DNA of 64,000 nucleotides from Larimichthys crocea (taxonomy: Eukaryota > Chordata > Actinopteri > Sciaenidae). The position numbers were made by a program, and so were the translations under genes. This document shows positions 10,503 to 22,308 of the stretch, piece by piece. The stretch spans positions 18,777,507 to 18,841,506 of the forward strand of contig NC_040028.1 in NCBI RefSeq assembly GCF_000972845.2, in the 5' to 3' direction. A model generated the notes under the pieces. That model had not been told where the DNA came from, searched no databases, and saw nothing but the letters and a program-made list of their open reading frames with translations. How positions within the stretch are numbered: the first letter of the stretch is position 1; every line of letters starts with the position of its first letter.

Positions 10503-12130
10503 TTATTCCTCTGCAGGACTTGCAGTGTCGTGCTTGATGTATTAGTTTCAGATTCATCAGAAGTGAGAAACGTTTCTCGGTGTTGGAAGTTTTATATCGG
10601 TGCAGGATTCTCATGCACCTGGTGAGATGGGTTTCTCAGGAAATCTGGTTCAGGGGCGGCGGATGTCGCTGCCTCCTGCTGTATCCTGTCCCGGTGCCTT
10701 CTTTCTCGCTGGGTCTTTGCTCTCTTCACTTGCCTCAGTATCTTCTTTGCCCTTGGCCTCGATGCTTGCAGGTTTGTGTGTGGTTGCATCAGTGCTGATC
10801 TTTTGGTCGTCAATGCATCTTTCTGTCTTTTCTGCACTTTTTTTTGTTGGTCACTGTCCTTTTCTGTCTGTTGCATCAGTGCTGATCTTTTTGGTCTGGT
10901 CAATGCACTTTTTCTGTCTTCTGTCTTTCTGCACTTTTTTCTGTTTTGCTGTCACTTTTCTGCTTTTCTTTTTTGACTGGTCTGTGGTCATGCACTTTTT
11001 CTGTCTTTCTGTCTTTTTCTGCATTTTTCTTTTGCACTGCACTTTTCTGTCTGTCTTGTCGACTTCTGTCACTGTCTTTTCTTGTCCTGGTATTGAAACA
11101 TAAAATAAATTCGCATAAGATCACATGATGCAGGGACGTCATGTTACTTTATCTAAAAAAGGAAGAAAAAAAAGTGTAACCTTTTGCTATGTGCTGTTCC
11201 TCGTGGGTAACGTGCAATGCTGTCCATCACCTTGAGAGTTTTAGCCAGTCCTGGCCAGCTCCTCACATTTAGTTGAGCCGCACTGCTCAGACGGCCCTGG
11301 ATCATTTGATTCTCCTTGGTATACGCAGCCAACTCAAGCTGTGCGCTCTCTGCCAAGGCTACAATGCGAAGTAAACACATGCTTTACAACCGGGGTTTTT
11401 AGTTCACGGTCACCCTTATTTCTTGGCTGTAACAACTTGTTGCCTCACTTAAATTCACTCCGATTCTGCCACAACTAACCTTTTCTTCTCATAACATTCC
11501 TGTTGTCGACTCCTCCAGTCGTCCTCTGAGATGTGTATTTTTTCCCTTAGCATGTCGTTTTCCTTTGAAGATCCCGTCGCCCATTCCTCTTCAAGCTTAT
11601 ACAATGACATGATTGGAAATAAGAGCACAGTATTTACACTACAACATTTCGATTTTCAAACTGAGGTTTTTAAAAAAAAACATCTCTTGTTACTGAGCTG
11701 TTCATTCTCCAAGACTTCACTCAACATCTGCGCCACCCAATGGACTGATGTGAGGTGAAAACATGAGAGAGATAAACAGCAAACCTTTAGTTTCTTAGCT
11801 TGAGAGTCAGGTGACGGTAGAGGTCTTCGGTGGAGTTGTGTTTATTGTTGGTTTGCTGACTTGACCCTAAGGAGAAAACATTAAATCAGTGCAAGCCAGA
11901 AAGGTGAAATGCGGTGGAAAAAAAAAAGGTTATTGTTGGTTGTTTTGACTACAACAGACCTTGAACGTTGTTCTTACCCAGGTGTACAAGTTGGCAGATT
12001 TCTAATCACTTCAAGATACGACCTCCACCCATTTCCCCGGTGTACCGCATATGAAGCTGGTGTCCCATTTCGTCGCAGATAGTTTTTTTCCAGTGGGATA
12101 GCGCAGGGTGTGAATATGCCAGGCTTGCAT
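10503..12130 (-). pseudogene. cfap97d2: Frameshifted duplicate of cfap97d2 (assembly artefact or pseudogene)
   Basis: All five exons of the intact gene at 20612-22308 have recognisable counterparts. These are the tail exon at about 10503-11085, the CFAP97 C-terminal exon at about 11180-11365, a coiled-coil exon at about 11480-11600, the exon with KPTINTT-type coding at about 11785-11870 and the first exon at about 12020-12130. Each carries single-base insertions or deletions. For example, two extra bases near 11819-11822 break exon 2, and exon 1 loses its frame after the ATG. The repetitive tail also has fewer 54-bp units. Given the adjacent gap, sequencing or assembly error is more likely than biological decay. 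Confidence 0.8.
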
Positions 12131-15100
12131 GTGCCCTGTCAAACAACACCCATTAAAAACCAACTAGAAGGCTTAATATTGCACACTCCCCTCTCGCGGA
12201 CTGCCTACCAAGTCCACAACATGCTTTTTACTGGATACTCTTTTGCATCTGGTCCTGCATGAATCCCCTCAAATCACTCAGCATTGCTGGCGATCCAGCC
12301 GCTCAGGGCCTCCTGACGCACCTCGACGGTGTGCTCTCGGGCTCCTACTCCTCCCATCCTTCGCTCCCCATCGTGTGCGTTTCATGCGCTGCGCCGTGCA
12401 GGTCGACTGGAGCGTCAGCGCCTGCAGGCTGTGGTTGTCTGCCGATCATACCGGGTTGCCATCAGCAGCGAGGGAGGAATGTAACCTGTGTTTCCACGAC
12501 GCGCATGAGCTTGTTTGCGATTCCACACACGGGCATACGGATAGGCATCCTTAGTGGGAGACTGTGAGAATGGGCTGTTATAAAATAGCTGCTTGGAAGA
12601 ACGCTGTTTCGAACTGTTCGTTAGTTGATTTAAAAAAAAAAAACAGCTCGTTGCTAGTATCAACGTCACAAATCAGGCCGAAGGGGACGATAAAAAAATC
12701 TAACACTGATCAACTTTCTGCTCGAGTGCAACAGATGTGTTGAGACACGCACGGTGAGTTAAATTAATCACAGTGAGATCCAGCGCATACAGGATTCACT
12801 CAATGAGGTCAGGGCATGCAGTCTCATGTAGTGTACTGCAACCGTTGGTAAGTGTTACTTGGGGAAACTTATAGCATCAGAGTCAACTGAATGTAACAGT
12901 AGTCAAACACTGTTTATGGCCAAAGACACCCACGACACGAAGAATTTAATATAACCAGACACGTGGTTGATGGATCATGAGAAAAACATTGTTTTGAACA
13001 TTGAAAAGTGTGTTTAAAGTTGAAATTAAATTAAATACATACACCAACGACAGCACTGTATACAAATGCATGTTTATTATGTATATCCGTTTAAATACCC
13101 TATACGTTTGGGAGGCACAACACCAATAAGCTATGGGTGAAACGATTTGTGATAGAATCCAACCGAGGGCCGACCAGTTACTTCATGAATGAACATCATC
13201 TCATTACAACCCACTCCCCACGACTGACCTAAAGTGGCCATGACGATTTTTTGCTGCAACTCGGTTACTAATTCAAAGCCCATGCCAGTAATGAACAAGC
13301 AAAGCACGCAGAAATCCTTAAGAGATCAAAGTGAAAATGGACATTTAAATGTCACCCTTTAAGCGCCTGATAAACTCGGAGGTACGGTTTTAGGACTTAA
13401 TATTAATATGTAACACCTAACTGGAGCTTAGTTGACAACCCAAGCTATCAATATGTTCTCAAAGATCGCACGTGTATAATTTTATAGTGTAATTGAGTAT
13501 ATTACAGAATAAATGCAGCTGTTTACTGTGGGGATTGTTGTAAAGCTGTCATGGCGAAGGGCGATTCTTCATTCTGACATCTCCCCAAGAGGCCTTCACA
13601 GCAATTAAGTCTTTCTCCCCCAGTGCAGTCACATCTCGGTGCATTGGAAGAGCCCTCATGAATAATTTGGAATAAGAGAAAAACGTTTCCAGACCAATTG
13701 TTACTTTGGTCGTATAAGAGAGAGGAATGTGTTGATGGGACAGATGCAGATACGGGGTGATAAAAACAGGGAATGGGAGTTGGTGCCTGTCAATCGCGCA
13801 AAGTCTGTCGTCAAAAAACATAACTTCCTTGTAAATGTATGCAGCTGAGTCACAAATTGCAAAATCATATGCACGCCTGCTTTTCGATTTAGTGCGTCCA
13901 TTAACGTTTGCAAATCGGAAGAATCATAAGGCTGCTCTGTAAACTCCTGCGTACAGAGTGCGATTTTTCTAGCAGTGCATGTGCAGCAGTTAGATTGGTT
14001 TGACACTTTCATCGTAAAAATGATATATCTCTAAGAGCTGCCCAAATAAATCACAAATATAAAACGGGCTACAAAAGTATTCACCCCCTTCCAAGTTTTA
14101 ATATAAGTGGAGGCAGCTGTGGCGTCAGATCTATGTTTGTAGGGGTCCTGCTTCTCGGTACCAAAAGCACATCTGACCTGCGTATTCAACTAATTCTGTG
14201 TGAAACTGTTGGGAGGCACTTTGTTTTGGATGTGCTTGTGCAAACAATTGTCAGTATGACTAAATATTCAACAAACTTCATCTCATAAGACCATTTTCAA
14301 GAGGTCCCAGGTGGAATCTGGCAAAACGTCAGCACAGATCTCATCCATTAGTAATACATAATTGAGTCTGTAGCAAGAGGAGGACAACACAGTCACAGCT
14401 GTGGGAAATACAGAGTAGCTAACTGGTGGTTCACGCTAGCCTGTATCTTTGTATCTGCAAAACTGATGCACCTGGAGAAAAAATGCACAGAACAATGAGA
14501 ACGTGCAACTCCCCACAGAAACAAGCATGGACCGGAGAGAGGAGAGGTCTCCTGGGGGCGTCACCGTTGCCTTGACTCACAAACACTTTCGAAGCGTAAG
14601 CTGCTCTCACAGATTTTACAGCTGTGGCCGAGTGTTTTCCTTTCATGACTGACCTTACTTGACTTTGAGGGCTTAGTCCACTGCGTCAGAATGTTCTATC
14701 CCACTGTCATTGTAAAACGGCCGGTAGTCATGCGATTTGGGGTTTATTTTCTGTTGCATATCTGTTAATAGATTTTGGGCTCATGTGAGAAATTAGTTTT
14801 GTTGTTGAGGATCAACTGTCGAGACTTCCAAATGACTTCCAATGTGATTGAAATGAGTGAAAGTTAATACGTCTTCTTTTTGTAACTGTGTTAAGTGATT
14901 GACCATCAATTAAGACGAGAGATAACTGTATTTAAGATAAGGGAAGCTTGTTTTCAACGTCCTCTTCAGGATGGCCGGGGGATGCTAGCATTTCAGGGGA
15001 AGTCTCACTTGTGGGTCTTCCATGCCACGTTGTGGGAATAAGTACTTAGAACGATGGTCTCTTTGGGACTAGGGAAGAAAGAGGACTGATACACAGCTCA

Positions 15101-18100
15101 GCATAACAGAAACGGCGAGTTGTGTGTGTGTTGGTGTGTGTGTAATGTTTTTCAGATGACACCGTTTTTAAATAATAAAGTTTGTCAAGCGGTGTAGTGT
15201 GGATTGCGGCCCCCTCTCCACTCACCCTCCCAACTACAGTTTTTGTCTGGAGCCAGTGTCTTATTTGTAGTGATTAATAACACTAATAAAACACAATTCT
15301 GCATATTGGATTCCATTTCGCCCAAAATTTTCAATAGAGGCCCCTAAAAGCTCCACCCATGGGACCTTTAAAGCCAAGATGCACAACACTCTCGCCCTCC
15401 CCTGTTTTGGCCACTGGTCTCCGCTGGAATGCGAGACAAATATCAGAGTTCCCTCAGAGCTCATATTTTCTACTCTATGGCTGTGTCCAGAGTCCCACAG
15501 ACATCAGCATGAGCAGCTTGTGCATTTCCCGAGGTCCCTGGATCGAGGATTTTTTTTTTTTTTTTTAAATCTGTGTGATGGAAAGTGACGACGGTACAGA
15601 CCATGAGGAGATCCTGTTTTAGAGGCGACCTACTTTGTTTAAATGACTACAATCAAAGAGTGTCTAGTGCGGTCATCATCTATACAGAATCTGGCTTATG
15701 CGGAGCAAGCCAACCTTCCTCATTATTTTTTTTATCCCACCAACCCCAACTCTAGCAGCTAGTTGAGCTCGAATAGTAACGCTGCATTCACATAAGCGTT
15801 TCAGATCAACCTCAAGAGTGGAACGCACTTGTGAATGAACACAGGAAGACTATTGAAGCAGCGATCCATCAGCGTCAACCTGAACGTTATTTCCTCACGC
15901 ATCAAAGAGATCATACTACAAAAAAGATCGTTGTTTCGACATGAAAGCTTGCTACCGCTGTTTTGACGCTTAATTTAAAAAATAGAAACAGACATTAGAG
16001 ACATTAGAGTTTGACCTTGTTTCTGCTTATTATCTGACGTATAGACAGAAACATCATTTCATATTTCATGTTTGACATTAATGCACAAGTGTGTTATCTC
16101 AGCCCCTCACAATGCTCAGTTCTTTGTGGAAGGAAAAAACCTAAAACAAATAGTAACAGTTTTCCTTGGATGAACCCGTATGACAACACCGTGAATCGAC
16201 ACAAAAATCTGAAAAGCTGTCTCACTTTACGTTTTAAACAAACTAGTTATTAAAAGATCAACACATATTGTCAGCATAATGGATGGTAGAATAGTCTCTG
16301 AAAGTACTCTGAAGAGCACAACTCCGCAGCCCTGCGCTCCATTATGGAGAGCAGGGATGCGTTGAACTGGACATAGGTTTTATACCCAATCTAAAATTAG
16401 CTCATTTTGATGACGTTAGGGCGACACAACATGCTGTGAAACTTCCTTCCTAAAAGCAGGAAGAGATACGCACCCATTTTAAATACGAAAAAAACCCATC
16501 ACAGCCTGTAATCCCGGATAGATCAGCGCGCTATGAAAGCGTATAAATAAATAAAGGTTCAGTCTTTACAATCAAACAAGACCCAACGTGCTGTTTTACA
16601 ATAACATAAGAGACAGAAATGAGGTTATGAGGAGAACAAATTAAGGCGAAGTAAAAGCCGAGTGCACAACATGCCCCGGAACTAATCAGACTGCCAGGAA
16701 GCTAAACAACAAATGCGATTTACTGATCGCATAATTAGCGCTTCTCCTTAAATGTAACCTCGCTATTTGCTCACAACGATAAAAAATGTTTATCTCCTGA
16801 TTTCCCTTCGCACAATATCACCTCTTACTGAAACATCTCAGAATTCTTAGGTTACGAGGCCACAGGATCCCATTGTACTTGGCGTACTTGGTTAAAAACC
16901 TGCTAAAAAACAAACAAATATTCAGCACAATCATTTGATACATGAAAGGATATGCGCATCCTTTTGATTGCTCAGTGGATGAGAACTCGATTATAACTAA
17001 AGAATACAAAATCGAGTTTAATCATTGTGAGTTGATGAAGTCCTACAGGACCATAGGTTCAAACTGGGTTGTTTATTACAAAATTACTTGGTCATGGAAG
17101 CATATGGTAATAAAAGAGATACAGAAGTGTAATCACAAAAATATTACTTAATACATAACACATGCCCTACAATTTAAATTACAAGAAGGCGCCATCATAA
17201 CCAAATCAGACATTTGAATGTGCAAAAAAATGAACTATAAAATTCACTTTTTCACGATCGGAAACTTGACAAACTACTTGAGGATGCAGGTCGTTCTGTT
17301 AGATTTGCTGTGTGCAAGAAATTTAAGGTTTGCGTGTTACTGGGAAAGTGGCTGAAATTGGTGATTCATAAGATGTTTTTCGTGGCAACGCTCGGGAAGC
17401 GTCTTGGGGAGTTGGCTGCTGTCCGCGGAAGAACGATGGAAATTTAAGAGAAAAACATTTGTGATTAGGCACTATTACTGTGCGTATAAAAGTTTGGTCG
17501 GGCATGGCCCTCACCTTCGACAGCATGATAACAAAATCTATTTATTATCCAACGACGGAGGCTATTGAAGGCAAACTGTACGACAGCAGTTCAAATCATA
17601 ACAAGAATAGAGTCTGCAAGGCGTTGTGGAACTGCCAAATCTCAAGTTACAAAGGATGTCAAAAGTGAACAAGTTTCCACTGAACCCTGTATGGTCAAGG
17701 AACAAGCGAACGCACCCTCCGCACACAGTAAAGTAGTTCATGAGGAGACATCCTCCTCGTGCAGGACACTCAAATAACCGGATAGTATCCAGAATTTTAT
17801 TTGTCCACCTACTTGTGTTTTTTTCTGGTAACAATCCTCACAGTGACTTCCTACTGGTCCTACAAGACGTACAGGATAAAGAATGAACAGAAGAGGACAG
17901 AAACGGTGTCAACTACATGGCAAGATCAGCAGCTAAAGAGGGAGTGAAAGAGCTGAAATATTGATTATCTTATTGGCAACTTACTGCAGGAACTAATCAA
18001 TCACATTACTGCAACATGTCGGTATGTTCGGGTAAACCTTCCGGCTTCATGAGCCTCGACTATGTGGACCGCAAGTATAGAGTAGAGTAGTGAATGCAAT

Positions 18101-18975
18101 CTCACTGCCGTTAAGAAACACTTTACCAAGAGAGTCCTTCAAGAACAAATACAAAATCAACGAAGTGCTCAACTAAACTGTAAAGAAAAGTAGACGAGAG
18201 GCTACAAATGTAAATGTGTTTTCACATAAGGAATGAATATAAGAGTTGATCAGACAATTCTCACCGACCGGATACTCACAGAGAGAATGAGTAGAAAAGG
18301 CGTGATTTGAGAGTGGGCTTTATTTTAGGCCTTGCGCATCATTAAGATATGATGTGTGTGTGTGGTGTGGTGTGTTGTGTGTGTGTGTGTGGTGTGTGGT
18401 GTGGGTGTGTGTGGTGTGTGGAACGACTCCTGGGGTAAAGTGTAAGATGAGGGATGGGCAGAAAAGGCCAGCGGAAAGGCAGCGACGGTGCCGAACGATC
18501 TTGGCATGAGTGAACCGCTGTAGATTCTTCCAATATCGCTCGGCTTGTTCACTGCGCCATTTGAACTGCGGGCCCTTCCTCATGCTTCGGGTGACGAAAC
18601 AGTGAAGGCACGTCTGGCCTCGCCCTGAAGAAAAGATGAGAACAACTCTCTCCAGCTGTCGCTCAACGCACGCCTTTGGTGACAAGGTTTCTCCATATAG
18701 ACTGAAGCGTGCCATGAAAACACAGATGGATCTTAAGGTTTTTGGGGGTTTTAACAAGGGAAAAACGAACTAATTCATGTTCGTTAAACACTTGAAATCA
18801 AGTGAGTACATCTCCACTGGTCCGGAAATTGCTGAAATTTGTTTTAATTAGTTAAACTCATATAAATAACACCCCCAATTAAATATGTATTAATATAATT
18901 ATTATTATCTGGGACAATAGCCGGTTAAGTTTTGTCAAGACCATACATTTCCTGTCTTTAAAAGTTGTTGCTTGT
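12131..18975. other. Non-coding part of copy 1
   Basis: No conserved coding exon was recognised. Open frames here are not preserved in copy 2 and vice versa, which argues against coding. One exception to note is a short frame at 17504-17668 whose central part matches 27398-27547. A truncated MITE relic lies at about 15188-15372. A GT-rich low-complexity tract lies at about 18353-18420. Confidence 0.5.
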
Positions 18976-19316
18976 TTAAAAGAGCAGTGTGTAGGATTTG
19001 GTGGCATCTAGGCGGTGTAGCTGCTGATTGCAACCTTATCATCAGCCCCTCACCCTCCTCCTTTCTAGAATGAAGAGAAACTACGGTGGCTGCAAAAGGT
19101 GTGAAAGATTGACAGGCCTGTGTAGATCCCGGTGTTAGGTTTTGTCTTTTCTGGGCTAACTGTAGATAAATGACAAACTCCGTGACATCTGTAGATATAA
19201 AAGACTCCTTCTAAGGTGATTAAACACTGATGGAAACGATAGCTATGAGTAATATATTTAGTTTGTGGCCGTATTCTGTAATAGAGCTTAAATCTTACAA
19301 CACTGCACCCTTTAAA
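18976..19316. mobile_element. MITE (TTAAAGGnnCAGTGTGTAG family), copy-1 counterpart
   Basis: It starts TTTAAAAGAGCAGTGTGTAG and ends with CACTGCACCCTTTAA, the inverted complement. It is the counterpart of the cleaner element at 28826-29154. The interior (GGTGGCTGCAAAAGGTGTGA, TCTGTAGATATAAAAGACTC) matches a family common in teleost genomes. Confidence 0.65.
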
Positions 19317-19669
19317 AGTTTTCTATACCGTCCTACCATTGTTAAATTGTACACCATGAAACTCACATCAAGACACATGAAAGGGGAAATTTAGACTGTA
19401 AGAAAAGACAGAGGTCCTCGATCATCATTATGTGGGCTGTGAACCAGTGCTGTAATATCCTGCATACGAGCACTCGATATTCACTGAATGTTGGCTGCCT
19501 TGCCATACAAGAGCAGGTGTCTGAATCCTCAGCAGGGGCAGTGGTCACTGCGCTTAATCTCTCGTAATAATGAATAGCATTGGTACAATGGATTTTAAAG
19601 AGAGTTGGTTATTATGTGTGGGTGGGATTCTCAATTTGTGCCGATTGGTCGTTTGCCCTAGTAGTCCAA

Positions 19670-19699
19670 NNNNNNNNNNNNNNNNNNNNNNNNNNNNNN
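19670..19699. other. Assembly gap (30 N)
   Basis: Thirty ambiguous bases separate the end of copy 1 from the contig carrying copy 2. The length is likely a placeholder. Confidence 0.99.
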
Positions 19700-19835
19700 A
19701 TAATAATAAATAATAATAATACATTTTATTTGAAAGCGCTTTTCAGGGTACTCAAAGACACTTTACAGAGAAGAACATTAAATCATCAAAACAATATAAG
19801 ACAGTGCACTAAAAACACATTAGACATTAAACATT
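19700..19835. mobile_element. Retroelement 3'-end fragment at the start of the second contig
   Basis: (AAT)n is followed by ACATTTTATTTGAAAGCGCT and AAAGACACTTTACAGAGAAG, a common teleost interspersed-repeat terminus related to 7823-7985. It has no counterpart to the left of copy 1. The second contig therefore begins in repetitive DNA, a typical reason for assembly failure. Confidence 0.5.
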
Positions 19836-20322
19836 AAAAGCAATTTTAAAAAGGTGTATTATATTATATTATATTTATATTATATTTTATTAGATTAGAT
19901 TTACTTTAGTCATCCCACCACAGGGGAATGTACTTGTTACAGCAGCAGAGGAAAGTGTAGCATACACTACAGAATTAGAAAAAAGTAGAAAAGGCAAAAA
20001 AAATAAATAATAAACAGACAGAAATATCTATAACCTACAATAAGCACAAAAAACAATCAACCTTCAAACAGACAAGTACTGAGGATAAAAGTGGCATGAT
20101 ATATAAAAAGAGTATTGTAATGTAAAGTGACCATAGTGTAAGAAAATATTGCAAAGAAATACAATAATAATAATGTTAAGACATGTAAAAACATCTTTTA
20201 ATAACAGGCCATTATTTATGTATTTATCTGTTTTATCGTGTTTTTGTATTTGTTTATTTATTTTATGTATTACTTTGTTCCTTTCCATTCTTTCTCATTG
20301 TGTTATGTCTCAGTCTTTGTTT

Positions 20323-20323
<1 letters not shown>

Positions 20324-20363
<40 letters not shown>
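20324..20363. repeat. (GATA)10 microsatellite with LINE-like tail
   Basis: Ten GATA units are followed by CTTTAATAATCCCCAAAGGG, the typical junction of fish LINE 3' tails ending in GATA/TATC repeats. Confidence 0.85.
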
Positions 20364-20365
<2 letters not shown>

Positions 20366-20610
20366 CTTTAATAATCCCCAAAGGGATATTTGAATACAAT
20401 AAAAATACAATAGAATCAAATACTGAGGTAGAAAAAAACAAATAATATATTCTGTTTTTGAGTATTACATATTATACTGAAGTCAAAAAGTCCTATTGCT
20501 CTATTTAAACTCCTCCATACATACATACATACATACATATATACATACATACATAGGGCTTAATGTGGAAGTAACAGAGACTCTTTATTTTGCAGAAAAA
20601 CACAAAGCAT

Positions 20611-20616
20611 TTTATT
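20611..20616 (-). terminator. cfap97d2: Poly(A) signal overlapping the cfap97d2 stop codon
   Basis: On the minus strand the end of the gene reads GAA GAA TAA AATGC, so an AATAAA hexamer overlaps the TAA. A second AATAAA (TTTATT on plus, 20584-20589) follows about 25 bases downstream and may be the one used. Confidence 0.45.
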
Positions 20617-22308
20617 CCTCTGCAGGACTTGCAGTGTCGTCCTTGATTGTATTAGTTTCAGATTCATCAGCAGAGGTGAGAAACGTTTCATCAGTGTTGG
20701 AGGTTTTATCGGCTGCAGGATTCTCATTTGCACCTGGTGAGATGGGTTTCTCAGGTACATCTGGTTCAGGGGCGGTGGATGTCGCTGCCTCCTGCTGTAT
20801 CTCTGTCCCTGTGCCTTCTTTCTCGCTGGGCTCTTTGCTCTCTTCACTTGCCTCAGTATCTTCTTTGCCCTTGGCCTCGATGCTTGCAGGTTTGTGTGTG
20901 GTTGCATCAGTGCTGATCTTTTGGTCTTGGTCAATGCACTCTTTTCTGTCTTTTTCTGCACTTTTTTCTGTTTGGTCACTGTCTTTTTCTTGTCTGGTTG
21001 CATCAGTGCTGATCTTTTGGTCTTGGTCAATACACTCTTTTCTGTCTTTTCTGTCTTTTTCTGCACTTTTTTCTGTTTGGCCAATGCACTTTTTTCTGTC
21101 TTTTCTGTCTTTTTCTGCACTTTTTTCTGTTTTGCCAATGCACTTTTTTCTGTCTTTTCTGTCTTTTTCGGCACTTTTTTCTGTTTGGCCAATGCACTTT
21201 TTTCTGTCTTTTCTGTCTTTTTCTGCACTTTTTTCTGTTTGGTCACTGTCTTTTTCTTGTCCCTGGTATTGAAACATAAAATAAAATTCTCATAAAGATC
21301 ACATGATGCAGCAGTCATGTTACTTTATCTAAAAAAGGAAGAAAAAAAAAGTGTAACCTTTTGCTGATTTGCTGTTCCTCGTGGGTAACGTGCAATGCTG
21401 TCCATCACCTTGAGAGTTTTGAGCCAGTCCTCGTGCCAGCTCCTCACATTATAGTTAGGCCTGCACTGGCTCAGACGGCCCTGGATCATTTGATTCTCCT
21501 TGGTAATACGCAGCAACTCCAGCTGTCGCTTCTCCTTGCCAAGGCTACAATGCGAAGTAAACACATGCTTTACAACCAGGGTTTTTAGTTTCACGGGCCA
21601 CCTTGGCTGTACAACTTGTTGCCTCACTTAAATTCACTCACGATTCTGCCACAACTAACCTTTTCTTCTCATAATCATTCCTGTTGTCAACTCCTCCAGT
21701 CGTCCTCATGATATGTGATATTTTCCCCTTAAGCATGTCGTTTTCCCTTTGAATCTTCGTCGCCCATTCCTCTTCAAGCTTTATACAATGACATGATTGG
21801 AAAAAAGAGCACAGTATTTACCCTACAATATTTCTATTTCAAACTGAGGTTTAAAAAAAAACATTCTTCTTGTTACTGAGCTGTTAATTTCTCCAAGACT
21901 TCACTCAAACATCTGCTGCCACCCAATGGACGTGATGTGAGGTGAAAACATGAGAGATAAAACAGCAAACCTTTAGTTTCTTCAGCTTGAGAGTCAGGTG
22001 ACGGTAGGTCTTCGGTGGAGTCGTGTTTATTGTTGGTTTGGCTGACTTGACCTAAGGAGAAAACATTAAATCAGTGCAAGGCCATGAAAGGTGATGCTTG
22101 GAAAAAAAAAGGTTACTTTGGTTGGTTTGTGACTACAACATAAGCTTGAAGTGTGTCTTCCCAGGTGTACAGTGATGGCAGATTATTAAGTCACTTCACA
22201 AAGCCTCCAAACCTTTCCCCGGTGTAACGCATATGAAGCTGTGTCCCATTTCTGCTGCAGATATTTATTTCCAGTGGGAAGCAGGGGTTGATATGCCAGA
22301 TGTGTCAT
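20612..22308 (-). CDS. cfap97d2: CFAP97-domain protein, cfap97d2-like (5 exons, long repeat tail)
   Basis: CFAP97/KIAA1430 (Hemingway) family proteins are linked to cilia, flagella and sperm development. Exons (minus strand): 22213-22308, 21971-22051, 21660-21778, 21358-21544, 20612-21262. Phases close, giving 1134 nt (377 aa). Exon 1 reads MTHLAYQPLLPTGNKYLQQK. Exon 2 contains AKPTINTTPPKTYRHLTLKL. Exon 3 is a coiled coil ending GGVDNRNDYEKK. Exon 4 contains ELLRITKENQMIQGRLSQ and a YNVRSWHEDW segment. This order and these motifs are those of CFAP97D1/D2. Residues 1-161 form the family domain. Residues 162-377 are an extra charged tail with five TEKSAEKDRK units, then an acidic Pro/Thr/Ser-rich end (...DDTASPAEE). 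Known D1/D2 proteins are about the length of the domain alone. D2 rather than D1 is inferred from the cdc16 neighbour. Splice donors are GTTTGG, GTTTGC, GTTAGT and GTTACA, all weak after position 2. Confidence 0.8.
20900..21255 (-). repeat. cfap97d2: 54-bp coding minisatellite in the cfap97d2 last exon
   Basis: Head-to-tail units encode TEKSAEKDRKDRKKCIGQ (18 aa, 54 bp). Three are near-identical, followed by two diverged units in which KCIG becomes ECIDQDQKISTDAT. Because the unit length is a multiple of three and the sequence lacks stops, a second minus-strand frame (Lys-rich, KKTEKTEK) and a plus-strand frame are also open across it. The reading frame given here is fixed by the phase of exon 4. 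Confidence 0.85.

Larger units (their letters stand above)
9640..19669. repeat. Copy 1 of a ~10 kb direct duplication (probable unmerged contig end)
   Basis: This segment matches 19855-29502 in order and orientation along its whole length. Anchors: TTGTTACAGCAGC at 9760 and 19932; the cfap97d2 exons at 10503-12130 and 20612-22308; GGCTACAAAAGTATTCACCC at about 14067 and 24212; GACAGCATGATAACAAAATC at 17518 and 27414; AGCAGTGTGTAGGATTTGGT at 18982 and 28833. Mismatches are mostly scattered 1-2 base indels, and every cfap97d2 exon in this copy is frameshifted. It ends at the N gap. This is most simply a poorly polished contig end. Confidence 0.85.

Noticed and set aside
18320..18757. 145-codon minus-strand frame with a CLHC motif
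   Set aside because: The reading frame is not the same in the matching region of copy 2 (28204-28560), and half of it is His-Thr from a GT tract.
20496..21272. 258-codon plus-strand open frame (Phe/Ser/Val-rich)
   Set aside because: It is the antisense of the cfap97d2 tail minisatellite. The spliced, phase-consistent minus-strand gene explains the region.
20560..21318. 252-codon Lys-rich minus-strand frame
   Set aside because: It is the alternative frame of the same 54-bp repeat and is not in phase with exon 4.
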